A stretch of 64,000 nt of DNA from a virus. The stretch is taken from the IMG/VR virus record IMGVR_UViG_3300025156_000001, positions 1 through 64,000 of that record, one strand, 5' to 3'. Numbering within the stretch: position 1 is the stretch's first letter; each line of letters begins with the position of its first letter. The notes under the pieces are model-generated. The model saw nothing but the letters and a program-made list of their open reading frames with translations. It had not been told where the DNA came from and searched no databases. Shown piece by piece: positions 41,491-52,200 of this stretch. The translations under genes and the position numbers were made by a program.

Positions 41491-41756
41491 TCGCAATAAG
41501 CAAAGAGTTTAATTTACCTCTGGTAAATTCCCCATACTTCGACATCCCTGTCGTTGATGAGTACTTCGTCGAACCACATGAGCATGGGTACAAAATCAGC
41601 GTGAGCAATGTAAAATTGCATAGGGTGCATATATATGGTTTGCCGAGCGTAGATGGTTATTCAGATGTATTGCTATCATCTATGCTCAACTATATTAAAG
41701 AAGGTATAGAAAGTAATTCAGACCAGTTGGAGGGCGTTGTAGATGTCACAGAGTAA
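41457..41756 (+). CDS. Frameshift extension of the tail chaperone (GT-like)
   Basis: The -1 frame is open from 41457 to the TAA at 41756 with no ATG near its start, and encodes about 99 residues with plausible composition (SDRDRALVAISKEFNLP at the start). A slip must occur between 41457 and 41490; the T-run in GATTTTCAC at 41458-41466 is the best candidate. The fused product would be about 217 residues. The end overlaps the next ATG by 14 bases. Confidence 0.75.
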   Translation, partial: GFSLSDRDRALVAISKEFNLPLVNSPYFDIPVVDEYFVEPHEHGYKISVSNVKLHRVHIYGLPSVDGYSDVLLSSMLNYIKEGIESNSDQLEGVVDVTE

Positions 41757-43560
41757 AGGTTTCAAAGTGAAGGGTGTAGACCCTATAACTGGGGCCAGTG
41801 TGACATATACGATTGGACCAGACGGTATTCCAAAAGGATTCTTTGACTATGTGCCGAATTCTGATAGTATTGATAGGATGGCACGTATTAGATTTAAGAG
41901 AATGCCAAATAGTTCTGTTGGTTCTGAGATATTTGATATAGGGTATAAACCGCCTGGATGGACAAGGACGCAAACTAGAAGGGACACATGGTTTAAAAGA
42001 TTTATACCGGGTAGTAGGTCTGGTAAAACATCATTGGCATTCAGGAGGGTGACCAGTGGTATAATAAGGCCTAGGTATCGTACTAGACAGTTTGGGGGAT
42101 ATAAAGACTTCAAGGCTGGTATGAAGGGCGCATCGTCAATGAACGCTAGGATGGAAAAGATGATTGCACTTAGACAGACCATGTTAAAGAAAGGCTTTGA
42201 TATAAATAGGTCCGGCACCGCCTTTGTCAGAGTGAAAAACGTCAGACTGGTATCCGGGGTTAAAAAACCAACAAAGGTTATGTTGGGCACAACGTCTCGG
42301 TCATTCGGTAGCGGAAAGATTGGAAGTAGGGCATTTAAAAGTGTAATTGGTAGGGCGGATTATATCGGTAAAATAGCAAAGACCATGAGGTCGAAAGGAT
42401 TCGCATTAGATTCTATTGGCACTTCGTTTAAAAGAGTTAGAAATATATCAAGTGGGATTTCTGGTAGTAGGATGAAATGGCTACAGACTAAAAGCAAATT
42501 GAATAATGCATATATCAATTCCGTACTTAAAAACAAAGTGGCCGGCAAAACTAGTAACATCCTTGGTACCATAAAGGTATATGGTATGAAAACGGAATCG
42601 AGAATAAAGACAAAGGTATTTAGTGTTAGGAGTAAAACTGGCGGATATGTTAAGAAGATTTCGGGGGCTGGATTAGAGGGGAAAAAGCTCAAAGAAATAA
42701 TAACAGGTAGTAATATCCTTAGCGGTTGGGCTGTTCCTAGGGTTAGTTATGGGCTCATTAATATTAATATGCACAACTACGACGAGGTTTCATACAAACT
42801 TATAGAATACCAAGTATGGATTGCAAATATACACCCGCAACAGTTTGCTAGTGCACTAAGGAAGAGCATACCAGCGCAGATTAAAAAGAAGTACAAGAAT
42901 AGAAATCAGGGGCAATGGCCCATAAATGCACCAAATTGGAGGAGGACCAAAGCATATTCTGGATATGATAAGAGGGTAATGCATCAGCACGATACCCGCC
43001 CAGATGACCACCCGTATGGGCAACCGTTGGCTTTATCGGTAGAAAAATCAGATAGTCATATACATGTAAATGTTGTTGGTGGTGCTGTAGTTGTGTCTGG
43101 CCTAGACGAAGCCTTCAAGTTCAATCCATATGTATGGTTCCATGAAATAGGCTTTTCTACAAGGGGCGTGAGAGTGCCAGCTAGGCCGTTTATTGCACCA
43201 GGTGTTCAAGAGGGTGTTGCGCAGGCAATGAGATGGGTAATGGATAGAAATCCGTCTACATCTACCAACTATGGTGTGTATTGGAACTCTAATAATGTAT
43301 CTAGTTATGTTAATGCACAAAGAAATATAATGGGTAGGCTCGGTAGGTGGATATGGTGGTTTATGCCGCCTAGCGAATACTGGAAATATCTTGGTATATA
43401 CGCCGATATAATGGCGACCTTAAAGGGCTATCTACTGAATCCATCAACTCTAGTTAAATTCCTATCTGCATTCGGACTTGGTAAACTCGGTGGTATGGTC
43501 GGTGTGCCGCTAACAAAGAAATCCCGTAGGAGGAGATTCAGACATAAGCTGTGGAGTTGA
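41743..43560 (+). CDS. Large basic tail protein with gp10-like C-terminal domain
   Basis: 605 residues, strongly basic. Two internal repeats of about 32 residues (141-172 and 209-240) share KGF...SGTxFxRVxN. The C-terminal domain (about 340-510) has FHEIG at 466-470 and PARPFIAPG at 479-487, typical of HK97 gp10/virion morphogenesis neck proteins. Its position, between chaperone and tape measure, is unusual for such a domain. The basic N-terminal half may bind DNA or the tape measure. Confidence 0.6.
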   Translation: MSQSKGFKVKGVDPITGASVTYTIGPDGIPKGFFDYVPNSDSIDRMARIRFKRMPNSSVGSEIFDIGYKPPGWTRTQTRRDTWFKRFIPGSRSGKTSLAFRRVTSGIIRPRYRTRQFGGYKDFKAGMKGASSMNARMEKMIALRQTMLKKGFDINRSGTAFVRVKNVRLVSGVKKPTKVMLGTTSRSFGSGKIGSRAFKSVIGRADYIGKIAKTMRSKGFALDSIGTSFKRVRNISSGISGSRMKWLQTKSKLNNAYINSVLKNKVAGKTSNILGTIKVYGMKTESRIKTKVFSVRSKTGGYVKKISGAGLEGKKLKEIITGSNILSGWAVPRVSYGLININMHNYDEVSYKLIEYQVWIANIHPQQFASALRKSIPAQIKKKYKNRNQGQWPINAPNWRRTKAYSGYDKRVMHQHDTRPDDHPYGQPLALSVEKSDSHIHVNVVGGAVVVSGLDEAFKFNPYVWFHEIGFSTRGVRVPARPFIAPGVQEGVAQAMRWVMDRNPSTSTNYGVYWNSNNVSSYVNAQRNIMGRLGRWIWWFMPPSEYWKYLGIYADIMATLKGYLLNPSTLVKFLSAFGLGKLGGMVGVPLTKKSRRRRFRHKLWS

Positions 43561-43565
43561 ATATA

Positions 43566-45491
43566 ATGGGTACATTTAAACAGGTATTTAGTTCCGAATT
43601 CGTTGCGGATACAACACAGGCGCAAACGTCAGTAGCTAGATTGGGTGCTACAATAGCTTCACTTGGCCCATTGATGAATTCATCTATGGCAGCCGTATCT
43701 TCTATTGCAAAAATGGCAGCTATAGGGTTTGCCGGTGTAACTGCTGCGGCTATGGGTTCAGTACTACTGGTCAGCGAGTTCAATAAAAATTTGGTCCACG
43801 CTGCCGCCCTTGGGGATTTAAACAAAACACAGATGGCTGCATTAGGGAATGAAATAGTTGGACTATCCGTTAAATATGGGCAGGCTGCTTCTGCTATTGC
43901 AGATGGTGTTGTTACACTTACAAAGGCCGGTCTTACCAACGAAGAGATAGCCATGTCTATGGATTCTATAACACAGGCCATGATGGCTAACGCTATATCA
44001 TTTGAGGAAGCAGCAAATATAGCGGTGTATGCAACGAAGCAGTTTGGTGGTGGGGCTGGATTTTCTAATCTTACAACGCTCATGGATAAGATGCAGAAAG
44101 TTACACAGGAAACCGTTATGGACTTCACGGATTTACAGCAGGGCCTAGCCTATGCCGGTTCAACTGCAATGCTGGCAAATGTATCATTCGACCAACTACT
44201 TGCAATGCTTGGGACACTATCACAGAGAGCTATGGAAGCAGGTATAGGGGCGAGGTCACTAAACCAGATGATGCTATCACTGATAGAGAAGGCCCCAGAG
44301 ATGCAGGAATGGCTAGATGAAATGGGGGCTGGATTCCAACTGATAACCGATGAAGGTCTACAAGTAGATAAAGTGTTGAGGTTCTTCAATGGCATGGACT
44401 CTGGATTCAAGGAACTGATAAAGTCGACCGATATATTCACAAAGAGGGGGCTAAGGTCGTGGGGTCTACTTATAACTGGTGGTGATGAATACCTCAAACT
44501 ACTAGAGCAGGACTTACCCGGAGCAGCAGGCACACTAGAGAAAGTTTATAAAAAGCAGACAGAGAGTATAAGTTTTCAATTGAAACAGATGCTTAGGATG
44601 CTAACTGCGCCATTCCTAGCTTCAGAGTTCCAGGAAAAGATAACAGGCTGGATGTCAGACCCCAAAATAAAGAAAGGCGTTAAAGATATAGGCGAGTTAC
44701 TATCGAAATATATATGGGCTTTCCTAGAGTGGACAATAAAGAACTCCAGTAAATTAATTGATTTCGTAAAATCCGCTATAGAGTTTTCGTTTAATCTGTT
44801 GGAACCACTGTACAATATTGGGCAATTACTTATGGGTATGGGCGACTTCTTATTCAGAGTGTATATGACATATAAAATAATGATGGGTATGGGCTTGAGG
44901 GCTTTTATGGATGGTATAACCAGGTCATATGCCATGAGAAATAGAGCACAAGCTACATCAATAGCTCTCGCCGAGAAGGATGTGTTGACAACTGGAATGC
45001 AAATTCAACAGAGTAGATTACACACCCAGGCAATGATGGCAGAAAGGGCTATGTATTTACAGATGGCTGGGGCGATGATAACAGCAGCAACTTCAGCATT
45101 TGTTCTTGGTAAAGCAATGGGTTTCGACCCGACTACAGCGATAACTAGTACATTGATGTCCACCGTAATGGGTATGTATCTAGGGGGTATGGTAACCGGC
45201 GGTAGCCCCTGGGGTATTGCTGGTGGGGGTATTTTAATGGGTGGAACAACTCTTGCAACTTACCTAATAGCAGCTTCGCAGCACAAAGAGATTGAGAAGC
45301 CCAAATTATCAACAGCAAATCTATCTTACAGTACATCACCCTCTAGCTATTCTCTCGGTACAGCACCGTCATCACAAACTGGTAGTACAACGAACGTGAC
45401 AGTAAACGTAAATGGATATGTAGGTAATGAAGAAAAGCTAGCAAAGATGACAGATAGATATATCGCGGCTAGAATAAACGGAGGTAGGTAA
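43566..45491 (+). CDS. Tail tape measure protein
   Basis: 641 residues from the ATG at 43566. It has the TP901-type tape measure core: GLSVKYGQAASAIADGV, LTKAGLTNEEI, QGLAYAGSTA and MLGTLSQRAMEAG. An N-terminal hydrophobic helix (IGFAGVTAAAMGSVLLV) and a hydrophobic stretch near 500-580 are typical. The length would predict a tail of roughly 95-100 nm using 1.5 Angstrom per residue. Confidence 0.9.
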   Translation: MGTFKQVFSSEFVADTTQAQTSVARLGATIASLGPLMNSSMAAVSSIAKMAAIGFAGVTAAAMGSVLLVSEFNKNLVHAAALGDLNKTQMAALGNEIVGLSVKYGQAASAIADGVVTLTKAGLTNEEIAMSMDSITQAMMANAISFEEAANIAVYATKQFGGGAGFSNLTTLMDKMQKVTQETVMDFTDLQQGLAYAGSTAMLANVSFDQLLAMLGTLSQRAMEAGIGARSLNQMMLSLIEKAPEMQEWLDEMGAGFQLITDEGLQVDKVLRFFNGMDSGFKELIKSTDIFTKRGLRSWGLLITGGDEYLKLLEQDLPGAAGTLEKVYKKQTESISFQLKQMLRMLTAPFLASEFQEKITGWMSDPKIKKGVKDIGELLSKYIWAFLEWTIKNSSKLIDFVKSAIEFSFNLLEPLYNIGQLLMGMGDFLFRVYMTYKIMMGMGLRAFMDGITRSYAMRNRAQATSIALAEKDVLTTGMQIQQSRLHTQAMMAERAMYLQMAGAMITAATSAFVLGKAMGFDPTTAITSTLMSTVMGMYLGGMVTGGSPWGIAGGGILMGGTTLATYLIAASQHKEIEKPKLSTANLSYSTSPSSYSLGTAPSSQTGSTTNVTVNVNGYVGNEEKLAKMTDRYIAARINGGR

Positions 45492-45492
45492 T

Positions 45493-46485
45493 ATGGCATT
45501 TCTTTTCCCGTGCGTATTGGTAGACAATATGGTATTTGCAGAATTGGCTTCCGACATCGAGACAGAAGAAAAAAACAAATGGTCCACAACTTCAAATTCA
45601 GAGCTTCTGCCGAGCTTTGAGTACTTTAAGGCATATGACAACAAGAGGACACTTAAACTCTCATACGACACGACTGCTGAAAGATATGCCCTAAAGGGTA
45701 TAGATGGTGTAGATTTCGACCACACAACATGGAGTAACCCGTATGGCACAGATAGTGGGCACGAGTATAGCGATATAAGTTGGGCAACAAATATTGGTAT
45801 GTGGATATATACCGATACACATGACTACAATGACGACTCAACGATGTTCAAGGTATTGTACCACGATGTGAATAATAATGGCCCAAGCTACCTGTACTGG
45901 AACAGCTCTGTTGGTGAAACCAATAAATGGGTATGGTTCGATGATGAATTAACAACTACAAATAAGAGAGTTGATAGGGTTGGTATTGGCATAGATAAGT
46001 CGGAGTCTGGTAATATATATATAAACACGATTGTAATATTCAAAAGGAAGTGCTCAAATGCCCAGGTGTATGATGCAAGTGACAATGGTGGTACAAATGC
46101 CGCAACGGGTGAGTACACATTCGACAACGGCTTAAAATTTACACTTACAGGCCTAGAAAACAGCGACAACTCGATAAAGATATCCGGTCTTATTCATGGT
46201 AGTGATTATAGGGAGGTGGAGAGACAGCTTATGATGATGAAGACAACTGGAGTAACCATAGATAATATTCTCGGCAAACCAATGCCCAAGGTATCTTCTA
46301 TGTCAGACTTCGGGGAAGTAAAACCGTATCTGTTCTACAGCGTGTATAATGCAAAAGGCGACTCGTCTAATAAAGAGATGGCGGCAACACCGGTAGTAAT
46401 ATCATCACTTAGTACAACACACCCACCCGGGAAGACGGGTATAATATCGTTTACGGCAGTACTAATTAAACTTGGTGGTGTATGA
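45493..46485 (+). CDS. Distal tail protein (putative)
   Basis: 330 residues. The place right after the tape measure and before the hub fits a Dit-like distal tail protein. The middle part (about 60-190) resembles an inserted carbohydrate-binding-like beta-sandwich; the last 80 residues form a core domain ending in ISFTAVLIKL. Confidence 0.6.
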   Translation: MAFLFPCVLVDNMVFAELASDIETEEKNKWSTTSNSELLPSFEYFKAYDNKRTLKLSYDTTAERYALKGIDGVDFDHTTWSNPYGTDSGHEYSDISWATNIGMWIYTDTHDYNDDSTMFKVLYHDVNNNGPSYLYWNSSVGETNKWVWFDDELTTTNKRVDRVGIGIDKSESGNIYINTIVIFKRKCSNAQVYDASDNGGTNAATGEYTFDNGLKFTLTGLENSDNSIKISGLIHGSDYREVERQLMMMKTTGVTIDNILGKPMPKVSSMSDFGEVKPYLFYSVYNAKGDSSNKEMAATPVVISSLSTTHPPGKTGIISFTAVLIKLGGV

Positions 46486-47831
46486 TGTATAGGGTTGACC
46501 CAACAAAAGAACTGTCTTTAAAGATGTATACGCAACCATATTCCTGGTCGGAGGACTACGAGGTAGACATTACACAGGATATAAAGGATGGTATGACATT
46601 ACAGATGGAGCTTGGCGCATCATACTCGTTGTCTGTCACGGTAAGAAACGACAGATTTAGGTTTATAGATACCGACTCACAGTATCATATGTTCAGGGGG
46701 CAGAAATTTAAACTCAAGTTTAATGACAAGGAGTACAAATTCACACTCGTTGAGCCACCCTACTCAATCGCAGAGAATGAACTTACCCTCTCCCTTTCCG
46801 GCCCCTCTTATGAGCTAGCCCAATCAATTGCCCAGATAAGAGTTAAACCATCTACGGACGGGGTTTATTACCTTGAGGACATTTTATGGTCCGCTCTTTA
46901 TGATACAGGTTTACAGAATTGGTTTGTAATAGATACCGATAGTGGATATTATCACCCATCCACATCTAATATGTACAAAAGACCAATAGATAATGACGTA
47001 GATGTCGTATACGACAAGGTAACTGTTCTCGAAATACTAAATGATTTGTGTGAGAGGAATGGGTATTCATGGTATATATCGTGCCCAACATCTATCGACC
47101 AGTCTGTTATACATATAGTTGACATACTATCTAATATGGAAGTACCACAAAGTGATATAGTGTATATTAGGACGAGGCATGATGCATCGGAAATAGGGGT
47201 GGAGAGAAGTATAGATTCAATATCCAATATTGTGTACTTTGATAAACTACCAATTATACTTAGCGATGAGGATAGTATAGATGAATATGGTAAAAGAAAC
47301 CCAACGAGAATAAGTATATCGGAAGAGAACACAGATGTTGACCTAATAGTTAATTATGCCCAAAAATATCTAGATATATCTAAAGACCCAGACACTACTA
47401 TCACTGTATCATGTCACGGTATAGCTGATATAGAAAGTGTAAACAAGTATATTAAACTAGTTGGTGAAGATAACAAGTATGACAATACATATGGGATTGA
47501 CAAAAAGTATAGGATTATTTCTATATCATACGATTTTTCGTCGTCCATAACAACAATAGTATGTGGGAACAAATACAAATCAATATTAGCCGAGAAGATT
47601 ATGGAACTTATAGCTGGCAATTCTAATATAAGTGATACAAACGACGCTATGGAGATAGCAAAAAAGGTAGACGTAAGGATACAGGTAAACACAGTTGGTG
47701 CAAATATAGATGAGCCGAGTGTTACAACAACACATGGTGTTAGGGTTGGTATAGACTATCTATACGACAGCACATATAGCCCGAACAGTAAAATATACTT
47801 CGAGGATGATGGTGTTAGAAATGGCAACTAG
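46482..47831 (+). CDS. Tail hub protein (gp27/gpD-like)
   Basis: 449 residues. TLQMELGASYSLSVTVRND and FRGQKFKLKFNDKEYKFTL, followed by VTVLEILNDLCERNGY, fit the hub domains of gp27/late control protein D, on which fibres and spike assemble. It overlaps the previous gene by four bases. Confidence 0.7.
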   Translation: MMYRVDPTKELSLKMYTQPYSWSEDYEVDITQDIKDGMTLQMELGASYSLSVTVRNDRFRFIDTDSQYHMFRGQKFKLKFNDKEYKFTLVEPPYSIAENELTLSLSGPSYELAQSIAQIRVKPSTDGVYYLEDILWSALYDTGLQNWFVIDTDSGYYHPSTSNMYKRPIDNDVDVVYDKVTVLEILNDLCERNGYSWYISCPTSIDQSVIHIVDILSNMEVPQSDIVYIRTRHDASEIGVERSIDSISNIVYFDKLPIILSDEDSIDEYGKRNPTRISISEENTDVDLIVNYAQKYLDISKDPDTTITVSCHGIADIESVNKYIKLVGEDNKYDNTYGIDKKYRIISISYDFSSSITTIVCGNKYKSILAEKIMELIAGNSNISDTNDAMEIAKKVDVRIQVNTVGANIDEPSVTTTHGVRVGIDYLYDSTYSPNSKIYFEDDGVRNGN

Positions 47832-48222
47832 TGCATACGTGACAAAGAACGGCCTCACAGTTGTGAGTAATAGGATACTAATGGACTATATAAACGATGC
47901 ATACACAGATAGGCTGTGTAAATGTAGAATGTGGTTTGATAAAGATTCAGATGGAGAAGAGGAATCATACATAGATGTAAAAGCTTATATAATAGAGGGT
48001 GAAGACGATAATGTAAAACCATCATATGGGTCCGGGTCAGATAATACATATGGTACATCCTATGACACAATAACATTGAAACTCAGGTTTGTCATACCAG
48101 AAAGGAAGGTAATATACAACGGTATGTCTGGAGAATATGAGACACTAACAGAAAATATAGACATAGTTAGACTTGAACTTATGACCAATAACGATATAAT
48201 ATTTGCAAAAGGAGTGGTGTAA
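47821..48222 (+). CDS. Hypothetical tail protein, 133 aa
   Basis: Beta-rich with a DKDSDGEEESYID acidic loop. It overlaps the hub gene by 11 bases (GGATGATGGTGTTAGAA site) and precedes the fibre genes, so is likely a small baseplate part. Confidence 0.55.
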   Translation: MATSAYVTKNGLTVVSNRILMDYINDAYTDRLCKCRMWFDKDSDGEEESYIDVKAYIIEGEDDNVKPSYGSGSDNTYGTSYDTITLKLRFVIPERKVIYNGMSGEYETLTENIDIVRLELMTNNDIIFAKGVV

Positions 48223-49212
48223 ATGTCAGACATAGAGGTTCCCTCTGGGAGCGATTTCGAGATAGAATTGGGTAGTCAATTAATAACAGACGCCTTTAGG
48301 GTAGTAGACTCTTTAAGTAATACACTATTTGAAGTTAGGGCGGATGGCACAATAGCCGGTAATGCAATAAAGGACGAAGATAATATGTCCTCAGATTCCG
48401 ATGTGCATTTGGCTACACAACAGAGCATAAAAGCATATGTAGATGGGCAAGTACCAGATGACGCATCGGACTTACCCACCGATACTACTGGTTTTGATGG
48501 TATACTATCTACGTCAGAAGATACTGTTCAGAAAGCGTTGGATATCATAGATGACCACGCCTCCGACCATACAACTGGTGGGTCTGGAGAAATAGATGGC
48601 GACAAACTGGATATAGATTGGAATCCGAGTAATTATGTCCCTAGTACTTCTCCCTCAGAAGTAGATAATTTGGACAATCTAACGGCGCATCTGAAAGGTA
48701 TAGACGATGAGCTCGGCGATAAGGTTGATAGTACAACTGGATTGACTTCCGATTTCCCAGTAAATGAGAACGGTATAATCTTCGACGATTCTCTTAGTGC
48801 GCCTGCTAAGTACTCCGGGCTTATTATATCAGCACAGACACTAAAGACCAACCCAGGGCAGACAATAGCTGTTGGGGATTTATTGTTCCTTAACTCATTA
48901 CAGCAATGGGAATTGACAAATGCAACAGCTACTTCTACAATGTTATGCGCAGGTGTGTCATTAGGCACATGTGGTGACAATACAACAAACGGAGACCAGA
49001 AGGTATTACTACAGGGGTTTATAAGGAAGAGCGGATATTCGTTTTCTATAGGCTCGCGCACCACAACGGATATATGTTATCCAGATACAATCGATGGGGC
49101 GGTAACACAATTAAAACCGAGTTCTAGTGGTAATGTCGTACAGCCTATAGGGTGGGCGAGGTCTAGTGATACAATGTACTTCTCCCCGGATTGGACATAT
49201 ACTATAGTGTAG
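48223..49212 (+). CDS. Tail fibre protein
   Basis: 329 residues. The N-terminal FRVVDSLSNTLFEVRADGTI repeat is typical of fibre attachment and also appears at 34300. Next come VHLATQQSIKAYVD and an SDHTTGGSGEIDGDKLDIDW segment, both common in tail fibres, then a beta-rich tip. Probably attached to the hub or baseplate. Confidence 0.75.
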   Translation: MSDIEVPSGSDFEIELGSQLITDAFRVVDSLSNTLFEVRADGTIAGNAIKDEDNMSSDSDVHLATQQSIKAYVDGQVPDDASDLPTDTTGFDGILSTSEDTVQKALDIIDDHASDHTTGGSGEIDGDKLDIDWNPSNYVPSTSPSEVDNLDNLTAHLKGIDDELGDKVDSTTGLTSDFPVNENGIIFDDSLSAPAKYSGLIISAQTLKTNPGQTIAVGDLLFLNSLQQWELTNATATSTMLCAGVSLGTCGDNTTNGDQKVLLQGFIRKSGYSFSIGSRTTTDICYPDTIDGAVTQLKPSSSGNVVQPIGWARSSDTMYFSPDWTYTIV

Positions 49213-49220
49213 GTGGGTAA

Positions 49221-52200
49221 ATGACTACTTTGTTTGTTAGGGACGGGGTAATAATATCCTTACAGGATGGGACTACAGTAAACTGTGATGTAGATGTAAA
49301 CGTAGGTGGAACCATAAAGGCGGATACCATAGTCTCAGACCTAACATTCGGCTCGGATTTTAATAACGATGGCGTAGCCGGAGCAAATAACCACACCGGC
49401 ACAATAACAATATCCGGGACAGTCACTGGGTGTGGTGAATATCTAGGTGGTTTCTCAACTTACGAACCCGCCACATGTGGGACATTCAGTATAGACTACA
49501 CCAAAAGATACGAATTCGATTGGGATGTAACAATAGCGAATGATAATGCACCGCAGTGCTGGAATGGGTTGCCAATATCTGCTGTAACAGATTATGGGCT
49601 CTATGTAACATCTAATAGGCTTATCTTTGATTACAATGGTAGCCCACAGACAACGCCACCAATGGGGGTATATCTGCACTCCTATGGTTCCGACCACCCA
49701 ATAGGACTAACAGACACAAGCGCGCGTTGCTATCATTATACAACTTCATGGGCGGAAAAAACGTCAACCTTTACTATGGGCGATTCTAATATTATGCAGA
49801 TTATGTCGACCAACTTATTCACATCTCTATATATAGATTTAGATACAAACGGTACCGGGGACTTTAAGACTGAATTGTACTATTACAATGGGTCGTGGGT
49901 CAAGCTACAGAATTCTGCCGACCATACGCTTTCCCTCCACTCCAACGGTGTCATAGAGTTTAATGCACCCTATGACTGGACCACTGTGCAAGACCCAGTC
50001 TCCGGTACCTTCACTGGATATGGTATACAGATTAAAGTAACGTCAGCACCAACGGTAAGCCCACAGATAGACCCCGTAAACAGTAATGTTTACACACAGG
50101 TTGTAGATGATTCAATATCCGAACCAACAAATATAATGGCTATGAAACAGGCATCAATATCAACCCCGTCAGTATTTAGGCCGTCATCGACTATATCTGC
50201 CCAGTTCAACTCTGCTGAAATAGGTAGACTTAAAGATTCAGATGGATTTATAGTGTCGGGCGAATCCAGAGTTATAAGGGGTATATCTCTTACAAATAAT
50301 AATGTACTACGTAGGAAGATAGTATCTCCAGTATCGGTGTCTATAACAAGTGCCAATGTGGGTGCAAGTGATGGATATGTAGACATACCAAACACAAACC
50401 CCAAACCGGATATACCATTGGTTATGTATGCCACTAGCTCTGGAACATATAAGGGTGAATGTGTAAGATTCAGCAAGAATATATATGTGACCATATCGGG
50501 TTCAAACTGGAGAGTACATGGACTGAAAGGGTTACATTCATCGTACGACTACAAGTTCTACTACCTACCTATGGAAATTGATATGTCAAGTTCAGAGATA
50601 AACGGCGAGACGGTAAAAAGAATAGTTGGTGTTTTCGGCCCAACGCAGACAATGTCCTACCCAGAGGGTATATCAACAGGTATAGTGTCATCGTCGTGGA
50701 CCCTTGAAGACCCCGATTCGATAGTGTATAATATGTCTAGCGGTAAATTCCTAGGGCACAAAGATTTATGGAATGAATATTATACAAAGGAAAAGACAAA
50801 GAGCGAAGAAAAGAAACCATATGTGGATATAGATTTACCCCCAATTATAGGCGGACGAAATAATAGACATGAGGACGACGACAAGTTCTTAGTAAAAAGG
50901 ATACATTTTGGTTCGAGGAGGATGCCAAGAACATATACCAGATTCTATATGTCTGACGACCTCGGCGACAAATTCATAGTTAAAACACCCCTCGGCAAAT
51001 CTTTTATCTTCTCATTCAATTCTATGGATAGATACCCCTCTACACTTATGAGGTTTTATAACCCTGGCGCCCTTTATAATGGCTCACTCGATTTGCAGAT
51101 TTCGTTCAGTTTGGCGTCCGGTCTTAATGTTTCGGGTGTAGATTTTTATGTATGGACAAACCCAGATGGTATAGGCAAATGGGAAAAGGTAGGTGGGACA
51201 GATATAAACTATGGGGATAGATATGAGGATATAAAGACTATACCTATAACCACGGACCTAAGTGAACTCGGTAGGTATATATATGTCATGGCTGTATCCA
51301 AATTCCCAGAGTTTACACAGGCAAAAGGACTTATAGTAAACGGTGATGTTCCAGAGGAGGATTTGTCAAAGACATTTAATGAAATACATGAAGAGTTTAC
51401 AAACAATGAATTTTCTGGGGAGAGGGATTTATCACAGGCATTGCCTTGGGAGCCACAGAGTACACATATGTTATTTAATACAATGTTTGCAAGAATAATA
51501 ACACATGGCACATCTGATTCCGCGACGGGGTATATGGATGGTATAGACTATACATATGATGATTCCACACACAAAATTACATTTAGAACAACCGGCGAAA
51601 AACTCAATAAACTTATGGAGCGGAGAGTACATGTAACCGGAAGAAAATACTATACCACTCCGGCAATAGTTAGTTCCAATGAAACATATACAGATATTGG
51701 TAAACTCGGTTCCACCAACGGTGAATGGAACAACGACGAGACAATAGAACCTAGATACACGGAAGCCGGATTCAACTTTGAATTTGCAATAAATGGTATA
51801 CCATACTGCGGGGAATATGGTATACATGGTGTGTTTGTACATGGGGTTGAGAAGTATATAGGGAAAAGCAACATGTTGTTTAAATACAGAGAAAGCTATG
51901 AGTACAGTTCGGAGAATGATTATAAGGATAACAAGATAAAAAGGCACAACCAGGGTATGGGGTGCTATACGATAAGTGTTAAGGATATCTATAATACAGC
52001 GATGGAAACAATACTAGATGAAGACGATATATACATGTCACTATTCTATACATCGCTGACAAATAACTACTACATAGTAGACTATATAGTAGATACGGAT
52101 TATGGTATCTTCTCTACATCCTTACTAGAAGAAAATTCTTTTACTACACCAAAAAGATGTCCGAACTCGGATACAATATTCCCACAGGTACAACTAACGG

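Noticed and set aside
43538-44128. 196-codon minus-strand frame opposite the tape measure gene
   Set aside because: The plus-strand frame has clear tape measure motifs; the other is a shadow of its composition.
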